From positions 49,984,600 through 50,048,599 of the forward strand of contig CM055097.1 of assembly GCA_029204225.1 (NCBI GenBank): DNA of 64,000 nt. The letters are read 5' to 3'. A program made the position numbers and the translations under genes. Under the pieces are notes generated by a model, which was given only the letters and a program-made list of their open reading frames with translations, was not told the DNA's origin and made no database searches. Below, in pieces: positions 12,501 to 23,100 of the stretch (position 1 is the stretch's first letter; each line of letters opens with the position of its first letter). Source of the DNA: Diphasiastrum complanatum. Lineage: Eukaryota; Streptophyta; Lycopodiopsida; Lycopodiales; Lycopodiaceae.

Positions 12501-15500
12501 TCATTTTCCGAAGATGCAGCTACTGTCACAGTGCATTGGCATAATAGATGGAAGAGTACCCACTTTTAAAATTTGTTCTCATAACAGCATAATCTTGCCA
12601 TACAAAGATCCAGTTGCAAGATTCAAAAGCAGGAACAATCGAATAAAGGATACAGACTTGCTATGAACAAATAAGTGGGGCCGCTAAAACATTAAAAAAC
12701 GCAGACATCCAAACCGAATGAATATAGTACTTCCAAGCTAATAAATCAATGCTGCACTACTTTGCATTATTGAATATCAGTGCCGTTCAGTTTACTTCAA
12801 ATCATACTAACGACGACAAGCAAACTTGATGGTCTGCCCTTAAAAAAACAGATAGATAACAACAAACTCAAATCGAAACGTGAAATGTCTAGAAGCAAAG
12901 TGCTTTTAAATCAATATGATTTTGAGCACAACAAGGGTCTGGATTGAATGATCGATCAATAGTATTGTCACAAACAAACACACAGCTTCCAAGTGTTAGC
13001 AGAACTAGTTAGGCTTCTCTTGCAGCACTTTCCATACTGAAGACATCAGGCTCCAATGCTCCTCAGCCAAACGTGCAGTTTGGTGAATATTTTGAGCAAA
13101 GCAGAATATATCTTGCAACTGTTTCTATAAGGTGAAAAATTGGATAAAATAAGTTTGTAAATCAGAGAGCTTTGGGATGACAATCCACAATCCATAAGTT
13201 CCACTTGAGCAGATGTATGAACATGCATCTAAAGAGAGAGCTTTATAAGAAAAAGACTTTCTTGAATTTTGCAACCTGTAGAAATAGATTTAAGAATCAG
13301 AAAGCTTGTAAATGAGAAGTACACTTAGATTTTTTGCACCCTGTGCTACACATTGCTCAAACTCCTAGTTGAGGATATAGCAAAGTTGCCATGGATTAGA
13401 GAGGTAGTAGACACATGCCGGTTCTTGGTGAGGTTTGTCACCAAAAAACCAAGGGTCCTTGACATGTTCAGGGCCTATTCTAGCCTCGAGCTTTTGAAGC
13501 CTGCCCACACCAGGTGCCCCCACCAGGTCTACTTTTCTATTCATCAAATTTGATTTGTCCTGATTCATGGTTGAAGATTCATTATAATTTATTGGTCCAT
13601 AGATGATGCATTCATGGTCCATGACTCCATTATACTTAGACGTTAGTACTTAGTTTACTACTTTCAACTTTGTTGTCCGATAATCAATTTGTTGAAGCCT
13701 AATACAATTTGCGATGACTCGTTCCAGGTTTGCCTTTATTTTCATTGTTTTGGAGCGCATTGTTTGGCTTTGCAAACAATGTGGCAAATTGTGTTGCCAT
13801 GGGGAAGCTCGTAAATGAGAAGTACCCTTGGATTTTTTGGACACCTTGTTTTGCACATTGCTTAGACCTCTTATTTGAGGATATAACAAAGTTGTCATGA
13901 ATTAGAGAGGTAGTAGACACAAGCCAATTCTTGGTGTGGTTTGTCATCAAGACACTAGGGTCCTTGGCATGTTTAGGGTCTAGCCTTGAGCTTTTGAGGC
14001 TTTCCCTTCTATTCATCAAATTTGATTTGTCGTGATTCATGATTGAAGATTCATTATAATTTATTGGTCCATGGATGATGGATTCATGGTCCATAACTCC
14101 ATTAAACTTAGTAGTTAGTACTTAGCTTGCGCTACTTTCAACTTTGTTGTCCGATAATCAATTTGTTGACGCCTAATACAATTTGCAATCGTGACTCGTT
14201 CCAGGTTTGCCTTTATTTTCATTGTTCTAGAGTGCCTCTTGAAGATGCATGGCAGCTTGAGACAGATGGTGGTCTCAAACCACTGGCAAGAGTGGAGGCC
14301 CTCACGAGAGCCTAGGGCTCAACGATTTGAGAAGATTGTAGCTATCATCTCCTTTTGGGATGAGGCACGAGCGATTGTCACAAGGTTGCAGCCTCTTTGC
14401 AATGTCCTACGCCTTACAAATAGAGAGGGCTGCACTTTCGGCCTTCTCTATGAGTTCATGGACAGGCTGGGAGAGCAGATTCGCACCTACACTGCCTTTA
14501 GTACACAAAGGTTTGAAATTTGAATTTTTAGAGTGACTAGTGTTCATATTCATTGATGAGATCTATTATCTATTATCTCTTAACATGATTGATGAGTATT
14601 TATGTATCATGTGACATGTATGATGCATGATTCTCAATTTTTACAAGGTTGAAGAAATAAGAGAAAAGTGGCAAGCTAGGTGGGAGTGGTTCCATCAACC
14701 TTTGCACGCTATGGCTTGCATTCTTCACCGTCTATGGAGGAATGAAGATCAGTTCCATGATGGAGAGCTCCAACAGAAATGCCACACATACATTGAGATG
14801 GTCTATCTTGATCTTGTGAGTCAGAATTTACTTAGGGTCAGAGGATGATGGTAATCCATTCACAGATGAGACCCTCTAATGTGAACTAGTAGAAAACATT
14901 ATTCACCTTAGAACTACCAAACCAAATAATGCATATACAATTGGAATAGCAAGTCAATACATGAGTGAATCTATTGAATCACAATGGAAGGCAGCCAAGC
15001 GAATCCTACGTTATAAGAGAGGGACAATAACGTACGAAAGTGAATATATTGTTGATGGTGTATTCATAGTCAAAATGGGCAAGTGCTAAAGACGCTTGAG
15101 GATCAACAACGAGATATTGCTTTAGCCTCGGTTTAGGGGCCATTTCTTGAGTGCAACAAGACGTAGCCCACTATTGCTTTATCCTCCATTAAAGTTGAGT
15201 ATAGGGCAACTACGAGGACTACCTGTGAAGCTCTTTGGTGACATTGTCTACTTGTTCACTCAAGTAGGACCTACATTGCCGCATCACAACAACCAAAGTT
15301 GCGTTCAACTTGCAAGAAATGTAGTCTACCATGCAAGGACGAAGCATATAAAGGTGGATTAGCACCTCATACTAGAGAAAGTGCACAATGGTGAGAATGA
15401 GCTAGCATACCATGACACCAACAACCAACTTGCGAATATCTTCACTTAACCGCTTAGTAAAGACAAATTTGAGTTGTTCAAATCAGTATTAGGTGTTAGC

Positions 15501-18095
15501 TTACATAAACTTGCCGTCAAGGGTGGGTGTTGAAGAGTTATGCCTATTTACCCCTTTGGCAAAGCACTAACATTATTGTAAGTTGTACATTTATCTTGGG
15601 GCATGTTTTTTCTAAAATACATGAGATCTCCTATTTGTAACCTAAGAAAGTTAGTGCAAGCAACCCATTTGGCCAAGTTGTCAATCGGGTAGTAGATGCC
15701 ACTTATACTTTCCATGCATGTACTTGAGGTCCTAACCTCGTAGAGGATTAGGACCCACGCCCTCTCCTCTCTCCCAAGCAATTCATTCTCTCTTTTAACT
15801 ATTGGTATTGTAAGGTGCTTAAGCAATTTCTCTTGTATTTGGTGTTTTCCATAGCTAAGTTTCTCAAGCTTTCATGGTTCATCTAGTATTGTAGTTAAGA
15901 TATTCCATAACTAGGTCTTGCATTTCATCACTACGACCCAATGAACTTGTTTGGTGAGCTACGTTGAGGATGGACTAATTATCAATGCCAGTTATTCAAC
16001 AAGCTCCAACTAATAATATTGAGTTGACATCAAGAACTATTCATGATAGCACTCATAGATTAGCACCCAACATACCCGAAAATAAGGCATACAATTGATA
16101 ACGAGAAGTGCCACAAGATCATGCTTGCCAAACACCAAAAAACTTCACTAGGATTTTGCATAAAATGACTAAGCTCATAAAACAATGGTTAGCCTTAATA
16201 AAGATAAATCAATTTGAGGCTTTCAATATGATTTTTATGAAAAATAGTGTCCTCCAAGGATGATTCACTATCTTTTATATAAAGCTCACAACTAGATAGA
16301 TCAAAACAACTATCTATGTGACTCTAAGTTTGTCGCATGGTAGCTATCAAAGCACTTTTTTTCTTTTTGTAGTTGCTGGTTTTTCTTCCTCTTCTTTATG
16401 TTTTTGTTCTCTATCATTTTTTTTTTATTTACTCTCTCTAGCCCTCAATAGAATGTTTTGACATAACTTTTTTGTTGGTGATCGGAATCGAGTTTTGTCG
16501 ATTGCATTCAGGGTTTTGGGAAATGTTTCCCACTCACGAAACAAACTCCTCGAGAAAGAGGAAACGCAAAACGAGAAAGATGATATGGTAAATTTGAAAT
16601 GACACATCATGTCATCCCGGTGAAAGTTTGCCAAGATATAACATATGATTGAAATATTGAAGTCTCAGTAAATTTTATCCACTACATACTTGTAAGATGG
16701 TCACACAAATAATTAATAAGGAGGCTGGTGCAGCGTAAATAGTTGGTCATGAGGGGCTCAACCTCAATGAAATATTAGTACGAGTTTCCTACGAGCATTC
16801 CTGATAAATGGAAAATGACATGTCATGTCATTGTCGTGAAAGTTTGTCAAAATGAATAATAGATTCTCAACAGATTTTATCCATTACATACTTGTAAGAT
16901 CATCGCACAAATAATTAATCAGTAGGCTGGTGCAGCGTAAATAGTTGGTTGTGAGCATAGATTCCGTGAACCGTGGACCATTTCTGAAATCTGTGAAATG
17001 AGGGGTTTTGAGGAGAAAATGGAAATTAATTAATTAGAGGAACCGTACCACGGTTCATGAACCGTGGTACGGTTCAGCCCACGGTTCTCAGGAACCACTG
17101 TTCTAAGAACCGTGGGGTCTATGGTTGTGAGGGGCTCAGCCCCAATGAAAATTTAATAGAGTTTCCTACTATCCTTGAGGCCAGTGGGAAACTCATTGTT
17201 GAGCAAACCTTTTTTATAAAAAACAAGTTTCTCAATTAGAATATTGTATAAAATTCATAATCTTATTCCAATTCATAATGTCTATTCTGTTTTGTAAGTG
17301 TCATGTGAATAAAAAAGAAGGTGGCCCAAGTGCTGATTTTGTTTCATAAATATATGTGAAAAAAAGTCAACAATACCCATTACACAATGGAAGGAGTCGG
17401 GCAGAGGACATTCTGCCTGGTAAGGATTTCCAAAATTTTTAGGCGAGCCCCGAAGGGGCCGAGCCTAAAAAGCTTTCGCTCGGCCCCTTCGGGGCTCGCC
17501 TAAAAATTCTGGAAATCCTTACCAGGCAGGATGTCCTCTGCCGGCACCTTCCATAATACATAAATGTTTCCCACACCCACACCCACACCCCCACCCGTTT
17601 CACAAACCACAAATCATAAAACTATCAGGTTGTAAACTGGAAAACGATAGGTTCAAGCGTGAATAAGATAACCACTTTCATGAAGGCAAACAACATAATC
17701 TTAAAATATAAAGTCATGGTGAAGACTAAAATTTTGCTCATAAGTTGAACATATGCAGAGGGGTTGCAAAGCATCCAATTGAGCATTCATTGCTGGTGCA
17801 GTCAACAAGAGGATTAGAGTACTTCGTTTACGCAGCACTCTTACCGTGTAGCTTCAAGTGACAGGTAGGTGTGTGCCTGTGTAGAGTGTGCGTGTGCGAC
17901 TGCGACAGAGTGCGCACCTATGAGGCCTTGTGCCGCAACAAAAGAATCTCATAGTGTGCACTTTTACCAAGGTGGAGATGGGAAGAAAGCCATACAAGAG
18001 GGGGAGTGGGTGTGGTGGAAGAAAACCATACAGGCTTAGTAACTGATTGAAGATTCTTGGAGTGCTTGAATTTCTCCAAACATTTTAAAACCTAA

Positions 18096-18164
<69 letters not shown>

Positions 18165-18489
18165 GAGCCAACACAAAAGGGAAATAAGATGAGCAATATA
18201 CTGTCAGTAGGCCCTTGAAATTCCACATAAAATTCACTCATCCCATCGTTCACCATCTCCACCTTGTAGTCGCTCATCATTCTGCACCAACACAGTTTCA
18301 TATCAAGGGAAAGTTGCCACCTTTCTACCTTTTTTGTGCATAAATTACTAAAAGGCAACCCTTACGCACAAACAAATACTTCCTTGCAGCTTAGCCTACA
18401 CGAGGGGAACAACAGCCCAAAAACAGGAAAATATCTACTACTCACAATTTCATGACGTCCATCTCCCTTCGTTTGCTGGGTGAAGACAT
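9502..18489 (-). CDS. UBC4-like: E2 ubiquitin-conjugating enzyme, UBC4/5/6 (UBE2H) class, six coding exons
   Basis: The product accepts ubiquitin from E1 as a thioester and passes it on with E3 ligases, in cytosol and nucleus. Coding exons (minus): 18446-18489, 18202-18281, 12363-12477, 12068-12120, 11747-11875, 9502-9629. They sum to 549 nt: 182 residues plus stop, all phases matching and all five introns GT-AG. The protein starts [15 protein letters not shown] and has the UBC fold, HPN (74-76) and catalytic Cys85 in [13 protein letters not shown]; the plant family also has Cys at this position. The C-terminus is an acidic, Ser-rich tail ending EEMAGPADP, typical of this class. Introns are 164, 5724, 242, 192 and 2117 bp; intron 2 is full of transposon debris, yet no exon is damaged. 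I chose this start because it gives the conserved [12 protein letters not shown]-terminus. Symbol given at family level only. Confidence 0.95.
9630..11746 (-). other. Intron 5 of the E2 gene
   Basis: 2117 bp between a GTTGGT donor and a CTTTCAG acceptor. It contains a G17 homopolymer near 9830-9846 and the 29-bp duplication; no transposon coding sequence recognised. Confidence 0.85.
11595..11652. repeat. 29-bp unit in tandem, two copies
   Basis: GCTAACTTTGTCACCAGCAT... at 11595-11623 is repeated exactly at 11624-11652, inside intron 5 of the E2 gene just downstream of exon 5. It looks like a recent slippage duplication. Confidence 0.9.
13303..14233. repeat. Tandem segmental duplication of about 440 bp within the hAT remnant
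   Basis: 13303-13755 and 13805-14233 align along most of their length (for example TTCATTATAATTTATTGGTC and TTGTTGTCCGATAATCAATT in both), separated by about 50 bp. They differ at roughly one base in ten plus indels, so the duplication is old. Confidence 0.88.
13303..14850 (+). pseudogene. hAT-superfamily transposase remnant (DUF659-like)
   Basis: hAT transposases excise and insert DNA elements using a DDE RNase-H fold. Visible parts: [20 protein letters not shown] and [20 protein letters not shown] (about 13360-13500), resembling the segment before the conserved hAT core; [20 protein letters not shown] with VLRL and [16 protein letters not shown] (14320-14500); and [14 protein letters not shown] followed by [14 protein letters not shown] (14645-14740), matching the family pattern of W, R and PLHA in the C-terminal half. 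The pieces are in different frames with stops, and the first segment is duplicated. Defective. Family assignment is from motif memory, not from a search. Confidence 0.72.
14900..15527 (+). pseudogene. Copia RNase H / 3' pol remnant
   Basis: The plus strand shows AAKRILRY (end of RT), then [20 protein letters not shown] near 15297-15355 and NNQLANIF with [16 protein letters not shown] near 15420-15500. These are the final RNase H motifs of copia Pol. Several stops and frame changes are present. A purine-rich stretch (GGGTGGG) at 15521-15527 immediately precedes a TGTTGAAG LTR start. Confidence 0.8.
15528..16000 (+). repeat. LTR remnant following the copia tail (end uncertain)
   Basis: Starts TGTTGAAG directly after the polypurine-like tract. 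Only one copy is in the window, so the far end cannot be fixed; the given end is approximate. Confidence 0.5.
16956..17123. mobile_element. 168-bp MITE with 8-bp target duplication (hAT-like)
   Basis: Starts CATAGA and ends TCTATG (inverted termini). It is flanked by GTTGTGAG at 16948-16955 and again at 17124-17131. The uninterrupted sister repeat at about 16740-16755 lacks it. An 8-bp duplication is the hAT signature; a 9-bp reading (GGTTGTGAG, Mutator-like) is also possible because the base before matches. No coding capacity. Confidence 0.85.
17040..17075. repeat. Perfect 36-bp palindrome
   Basis: The left half GAACCGTACCACGGTTCA is followed at once by its exact reverse complement, so there is no loop. 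Further ACCGTGG/CCACGGT copies lie at about 16970 and 17080-17115, giving this MITE an internally repetitive, foldback-prone core. Confidence 0.95.
17388..17553. mobile_element. 166-bp foldback element (long hairpin)
   Basis: Two arms of about 75 bp (17388-17463 and 17478-17553) are inverted copies with a few mismatches, both containing GCAGAGGACAT, CTGCCTGGTAAGGATTTCCA (one base varies at the junction) and GGCGAGCCCCGAAGGGGCCG. The loop is about 14 bp around AAGCTT. The termini are TGGAAGG...CCTTCCA. No coding. It looks like a foldback MITE; a target duplication is not clear. Confidence 0.9.
18098..18161. repeat. (CT)n microsatellite in E2 intron 2
   Basis: Uninterrupted CT repeat of 64 bp, 41 bp from the exon 2 donor. 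Read in the direction of E2 transcription it is a GA tract. Confidence 0.97.
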
Positions 18490-19130
18490 AGTGCCCAACT
18501 TTGCACAACACAAGAGGAACCGTTTGAGGAAGCCTCTTCTGCCCGGTAACCGTACGTGCTATCTGAGCCAAACCTCCACTGGAATGGGCTGATACTAGCA
18601 ACAATCTACAAAACAGCTAAGGGGTGAAATTCCTGTTGGATTGTGCTTCAATTCTAGAGCAAAGCTCACAAAAGATGCTGCCTTCTTCTTCTGCAACAGA
18701 TACCCAATTCAAAACCCTCGCTCTTTTCCTGCCTGGCAAGCAAGCACACGCCTCCCCTTTTCTTCGTCTATGCAGCAAACTGTGATGGCAGCCAGGTAGC
18801 TGCTGCTTGCTGCTGATGGGCAGGCAGGCAAGCCAGCTCACAGCTGCCGCTGAGGCGTATTTGAGTAGGAAAAAAGCAATGATCTTTGATAATACACCAC
18901 CCAGCGAATCGCTGTATGCTGCAACGGCTAATGGCGGAAAGAGAGAGAAAAGGGAAAATGAATATAGCGGCGAGAGAGAGAGAAATCGACGGAGGGAGGG
19001 AGACCGAAAGGGACAGGCTTAAAAGCCTCAAATTGTGAGGGATTCCAATTTTTCCAGTTGTTAAAAATTGGGGGGGGGGGGCCGGTTTAAAGGAGCGAGT
19101 AAGAAAAAAAGCAAAAGTGGTTGGGACGGT
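18490..19130 (-). promoter_or_regulatory. Probable 5' UTR and promoter of the E2 gene
   Basis: Directly upstream of the E2 start codon, more GC-rich than its surroundings, with a CT/GA-rich tract (18940-19000), common in plant 5' leaders. No TATA box can be assigned with confidence. Extent inferred from composition only. Confidence 0.4.
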
Positions 19131-20100
19131 AGTGTAGTGTAGTAAGTACCATGTCCATTCCATCTCCTTGGGATACCTTGGGATTTTAAGATTTCGGTAA
19201 ATCAAGTGAAGGCACTTGGAAGCCAAGATGCAAGTAGATTTTGATATGGTTGCATGCTCCCAAGGTATTGTGGTTATAAGAAATTTAGTGACATCCGCAT
19301 CACACATGTGCTTTAACCTATATGTATATATATGTATGTATGTAGACCTAAGAGAGAAATGAGGGTTTGCCAAATGAGCTATGAGTTCACATTTGTCAAC
19401 CAACATACCATATGAGCTATGAGTGCACATTTGTCAACCAACATATCACACGTCATTTAAATCTATATTCTTTACCTACACCACATGCAACAAACATTAG
19501 CATTCACAAAAAAAAATGACTTATTTATGCTTTGTTTGTCAACTCCTCCAATAGGTGAGATCACCTAGGCTAATGTAAGTAGTAGTCAAGAGAACCAGTA
19601 GTCAACAAGGTTACTACAATGAGTAACAAGAGAAAAAAATCTACATGTAGCCATGTTAAGAGAGAAGGGGAACTTTCACCTGATCAAAAACTATGAAAGT
19701 TCATCTAAGAAAGGATATGAATGAATATGTGGTTGAGTTTAGGGTTAGCAGAATGCTAAAAGGCGCCAACTTGAAACGTGGCCTCATGTTGTACACGTGA
19801 GGGCATAACATGTATAAAGCCTTCAAAGTGTGTGTTTGAATTAAATGGAAACCTTTTATATAATGTGATAAGATTATTAAATGTCATAGCTCATGAAACT
19901 CCATTGAACATGTAAGATCATGTAAATAAAGTTTAGGTTAACACGATGCTAATAAAAGCCAATCAATTGGCGAAGTGTGACATTGTCCTAAACAACCCAT
20001 AGGACATAACATGCATTAATTCCTTTTAAGCATATGTTATGTGTTGTGCTAATGGTTAAGAATTTTCATTGTTGATGAAACATGACCCTACAAGTAAAAT
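19131..20100. other. Gene-free interval
   Basis: Low-complexity TATG-type repeat near 19320-19345 and a duplicated phrase (ATGAGCTATGAGT...CACATTTGTCAACCAACATA at about 19375 and 19412). Nothing else recognised. Confidence 0.55.
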
Positions 20101-23100
20101 GTGATCTACATAGAGTTAGAAATCAGGTATGATCTGATTCAGTTGCATAAGCTTCAAATGTGATATTGTAATAAATGTACTGGTAATCAGATTTATTGTA
20201 TTTGGTTGTTATTGGGACTTGACCTGCCATCATTGACTTATCAGTCGGCAGGCACTTGTCCCGTAGCCGGCTACTTGGGTTAGCCGAGTGGCCACACATA
20301 GGAAAAATTAGCTTGTACAGAATTATTACAGGACTTGTTATACTCGAGGGCATGTCTCGAGTTTGTCAGTCAAATTTGGCCATATTGGGCCCCCGACTCT
20401 AGTTGGCAAGTGGTAGGCCAATTTTAGGATGCATGTCCTTTTAGGAAGTTTGTGAATACTCTATATGTACAATTTCAGTGGTAATACAATTAACTTTTGT
20501 TGTGCCATCTTTGAGAGCTTTTGAGGAGTGGCTATGGTGATTGATTGATGTGAACTGCATACTGCACTAAATCCTATCGAAACTTTAACTTGGTATCATA
20601 GTGGTAGGGTGTTGTAGGTATGCACGATTCGATGGAGCCATCGTCGACATCTTTCACCAAGAGAAACAACATGAGAAGGAAAAAGGACATCGTACGGGGG
20701 GTGCAGGTAGTCCGAATGGTAGGAAACGGCAAAGTTCCTTCGATCGGAGCTTTGGGGAAGATTATAACGATCGTCATAAGAGAATTGTAGGAAGAATTCC
20801 GGGAAGTTTTGCTCAAACGAAAATTTTGTTTTGGAAAAATGGCTATGACGAAAAATTGGCCAAAACTTCTTCAGTAATCCATACATTATGAAGAGGAACG
20901 GATCGTAAGGTACGTCCATGTCCAGTATGTGGGATTCAGAATAATTTCCGACATGGATAGTCGGTTACTCCAGTGAATAAGATTATTAGTTATGCCTTGT
21001 CATTCTGGACTTGTTCGATAATGTAATTAATGATCTTATGAGGGCCCATACCTATAATTGGACTTATGGAGCACTTGCATGGTGTTTGACTGCTATAATA
21101 CAAGAATAGGAGGTCAATTGCTTATAATCGGGTTGTATGGAATCCTAGGCTCCCAATTGGATTTGCTGATTCATGAAACCAGGATCCTCTCCTCTCTTGC
21201 ATTCAATCACGATGGCTTGGGGGTGAAGTGGTTAGGGTATTGACTAGCCATTTCATGTTGGTTGGGTGATTTGGCTCCACAGGTGTCCTTTTGGTTGCAT
21301 GCAACAAGATCTAGGTAGATCTTCATGTGGTGATCTTTCTAGTAGTATCAGAGAAAGGCTTTGCATCGATCAGAAGGTGGAGTTGCTTTTTGCTTTTTCC
21401 CAGCGTTTTGGTATTTCCTCCTTGCTTTTTACTTCCGGGTGTTGGAATTGACCTCCAAGTAAGTGGCTTCTCTGATTTTGGTTTGCTTTCAGTCTAATGA
21501 TCATAATTATGGGAATTTTCCATAGGAAATGATGGAAATTTATGGATTTTTGACGGTTTTTTGCGGTTTTTGAGCTAGTATTCCATGTTTTGGCTTGAAA
21601 TTCATCAAATATACTGTTCATGAACGTTTTTCAGAATTTTACTTGCTGTTTTCCAGTCATTATGATTGATTCTAATGATTTCATGCCATGGTTATGGTCA
21701 AAGATAGTGATTTTTGGTCAAAATCTAGTGATTTTGGGCTAGAAATGGGCTATATGAACCATGATGGACTGAAATCCAAACTTTTCGTGCTTTCATGTAA
21801 TTGAATTATAGTAGATATGGCCTAATTGCACTTTCATGTGGGTTTGATCCACAGAAAATTGCAAAAATGGTTTAATATGGTCAAAAAACATGGTTTTTTG
21901 GTGGTTTTTTTAAATGTTTTTGGTGATATTCATATAATCCTTGGCTAATATTTTTCATGCATAATTTCAGAGGTGTAATGATGTTTTCCTGAGGTTTTCA
22001 TGAAGTTTGGTTAGGATTGGACACCATTAAGGGTCTCAAAAATTAGTCAAAAAATAGGATATTTTTGTAGTTTTTTGAGCATGAATAACTCTCAATAGGT
22101 GGTATGAACCTGTTGAGCCATTTTACAAGCTAAAATAAATGATTGATTTCCTCTTATTTGAGCCATCATGCACCCAATTTGGTGTTCTGGAGCTTAGGCA
22201 CCATAATTTTGAAGTTCTGCTTGTCGAAGGACTCCATAATTGCAATTTTTGCATGATCTGAGCTTATGATTGCTTGTTGGACTTGTTGAAGCCTCTATGC
22301 CTCTCTAATAAATCTTGTAAGAGTGCTTGTAACCTCTGATTAGATGCGTATTGGGCTGGATATGGATTTCTTATGATACCACCTAGAAAAAGTGCACCCT
22401 CTTACTGCAATTTTAGTCTGTTACAGCTCACACGTGTGAGGCCTAGGTGGTAGGGTGACATGGCAAGTGTCTTGCTAATCTCCTCTTCCTCTGTATTGTG
22501 CTTTACAGCAACCAAATCGGAGTCTTGTAGCAAAAGTTATAACCGTGGGAAGTTTGGCAATTTTAAGAGTAAAACTTGAAAATTTTCTCAATTTTTCTGA
22601 TTGCATGCATGTCTATGTAGCAGTAGAGTGCTTTTCCAGTGTTAAAATTTTTTTGTTGAACCTGTATGCATGTTTGGATGCATGATACAAGGTGGTACAA
22701 TAGGTTCATTAGAGTAATTTCATGCTACAGTTTCATAAAAAGCTAGTCGAAAAGCAGATTTCCTAGTTACTAGGTATTTTACGTAAAAAAATTTGTTTTT
22801 TTAGAAATCACTGCATGTCATGTCTGATGCATGCCATATGCTTCGAAATCCTTTTGAAATGGGATGGCAACTGTGAAACTACCAAGTCATTGCTTCAATC
22901 GATTTTCACAATTTTGGTCCATATCAAATGGAATTGAAAATTCTAGTTATGTGAAATTTTGAAAGAACCGTGGATGTTTTGATTTTGTTCAAATTCGTTG
23001 GTTTTTTATCAAACAGAAATTGCCTATAAAGTGAATGACCTTATTGAGATGAAATCGGTCAATTTTATAAGGTCACAGTACCTTTCAATTTTAGTTGAAG

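Larger units (their letters stand above)
16597..17165. repeat. Direct repeat of about 200 bp, two copies, the second interrupted
   Basis: Copy 1 (about 16597-16795) and copy 2 (about 16806-17165) share AGGCTGGTGCAGCGTAAATA, ACATACTTGTAAGAT and GAGTTTCCTAC blocks in the same order. Copy 2 is split by the 168-bp insertion at 16956-17123; copy 1 represents the empty site. Confidence 0.88.
12478..18201 (-). other. Intron 2 of the E2 gene (5.7 kb, transposon-rich)
   Basis: Bounded by donor GTATAT (after exon 2) and acceptor AATTGCAG (before exon 3). It contains, by position: a hAT transposase remnant, a copia RNase H and LTR remnant, a tandem direct repeat with an inserted MITE, a 166-bp foldback and a CT microsatellite 40 bp past the donor. 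Most transposon coding in it is in the opposite orientation to the E2 gene. Confidence 0.85.

Noticed and set aside
18768-19430. 220-codon minus-strand frame upstream of the E2 gene
   Set aside because: Contains low-complexity SLSLS runs from a GA tract and no recognisable domain; it overlaps the probable E2 promoter and leader.
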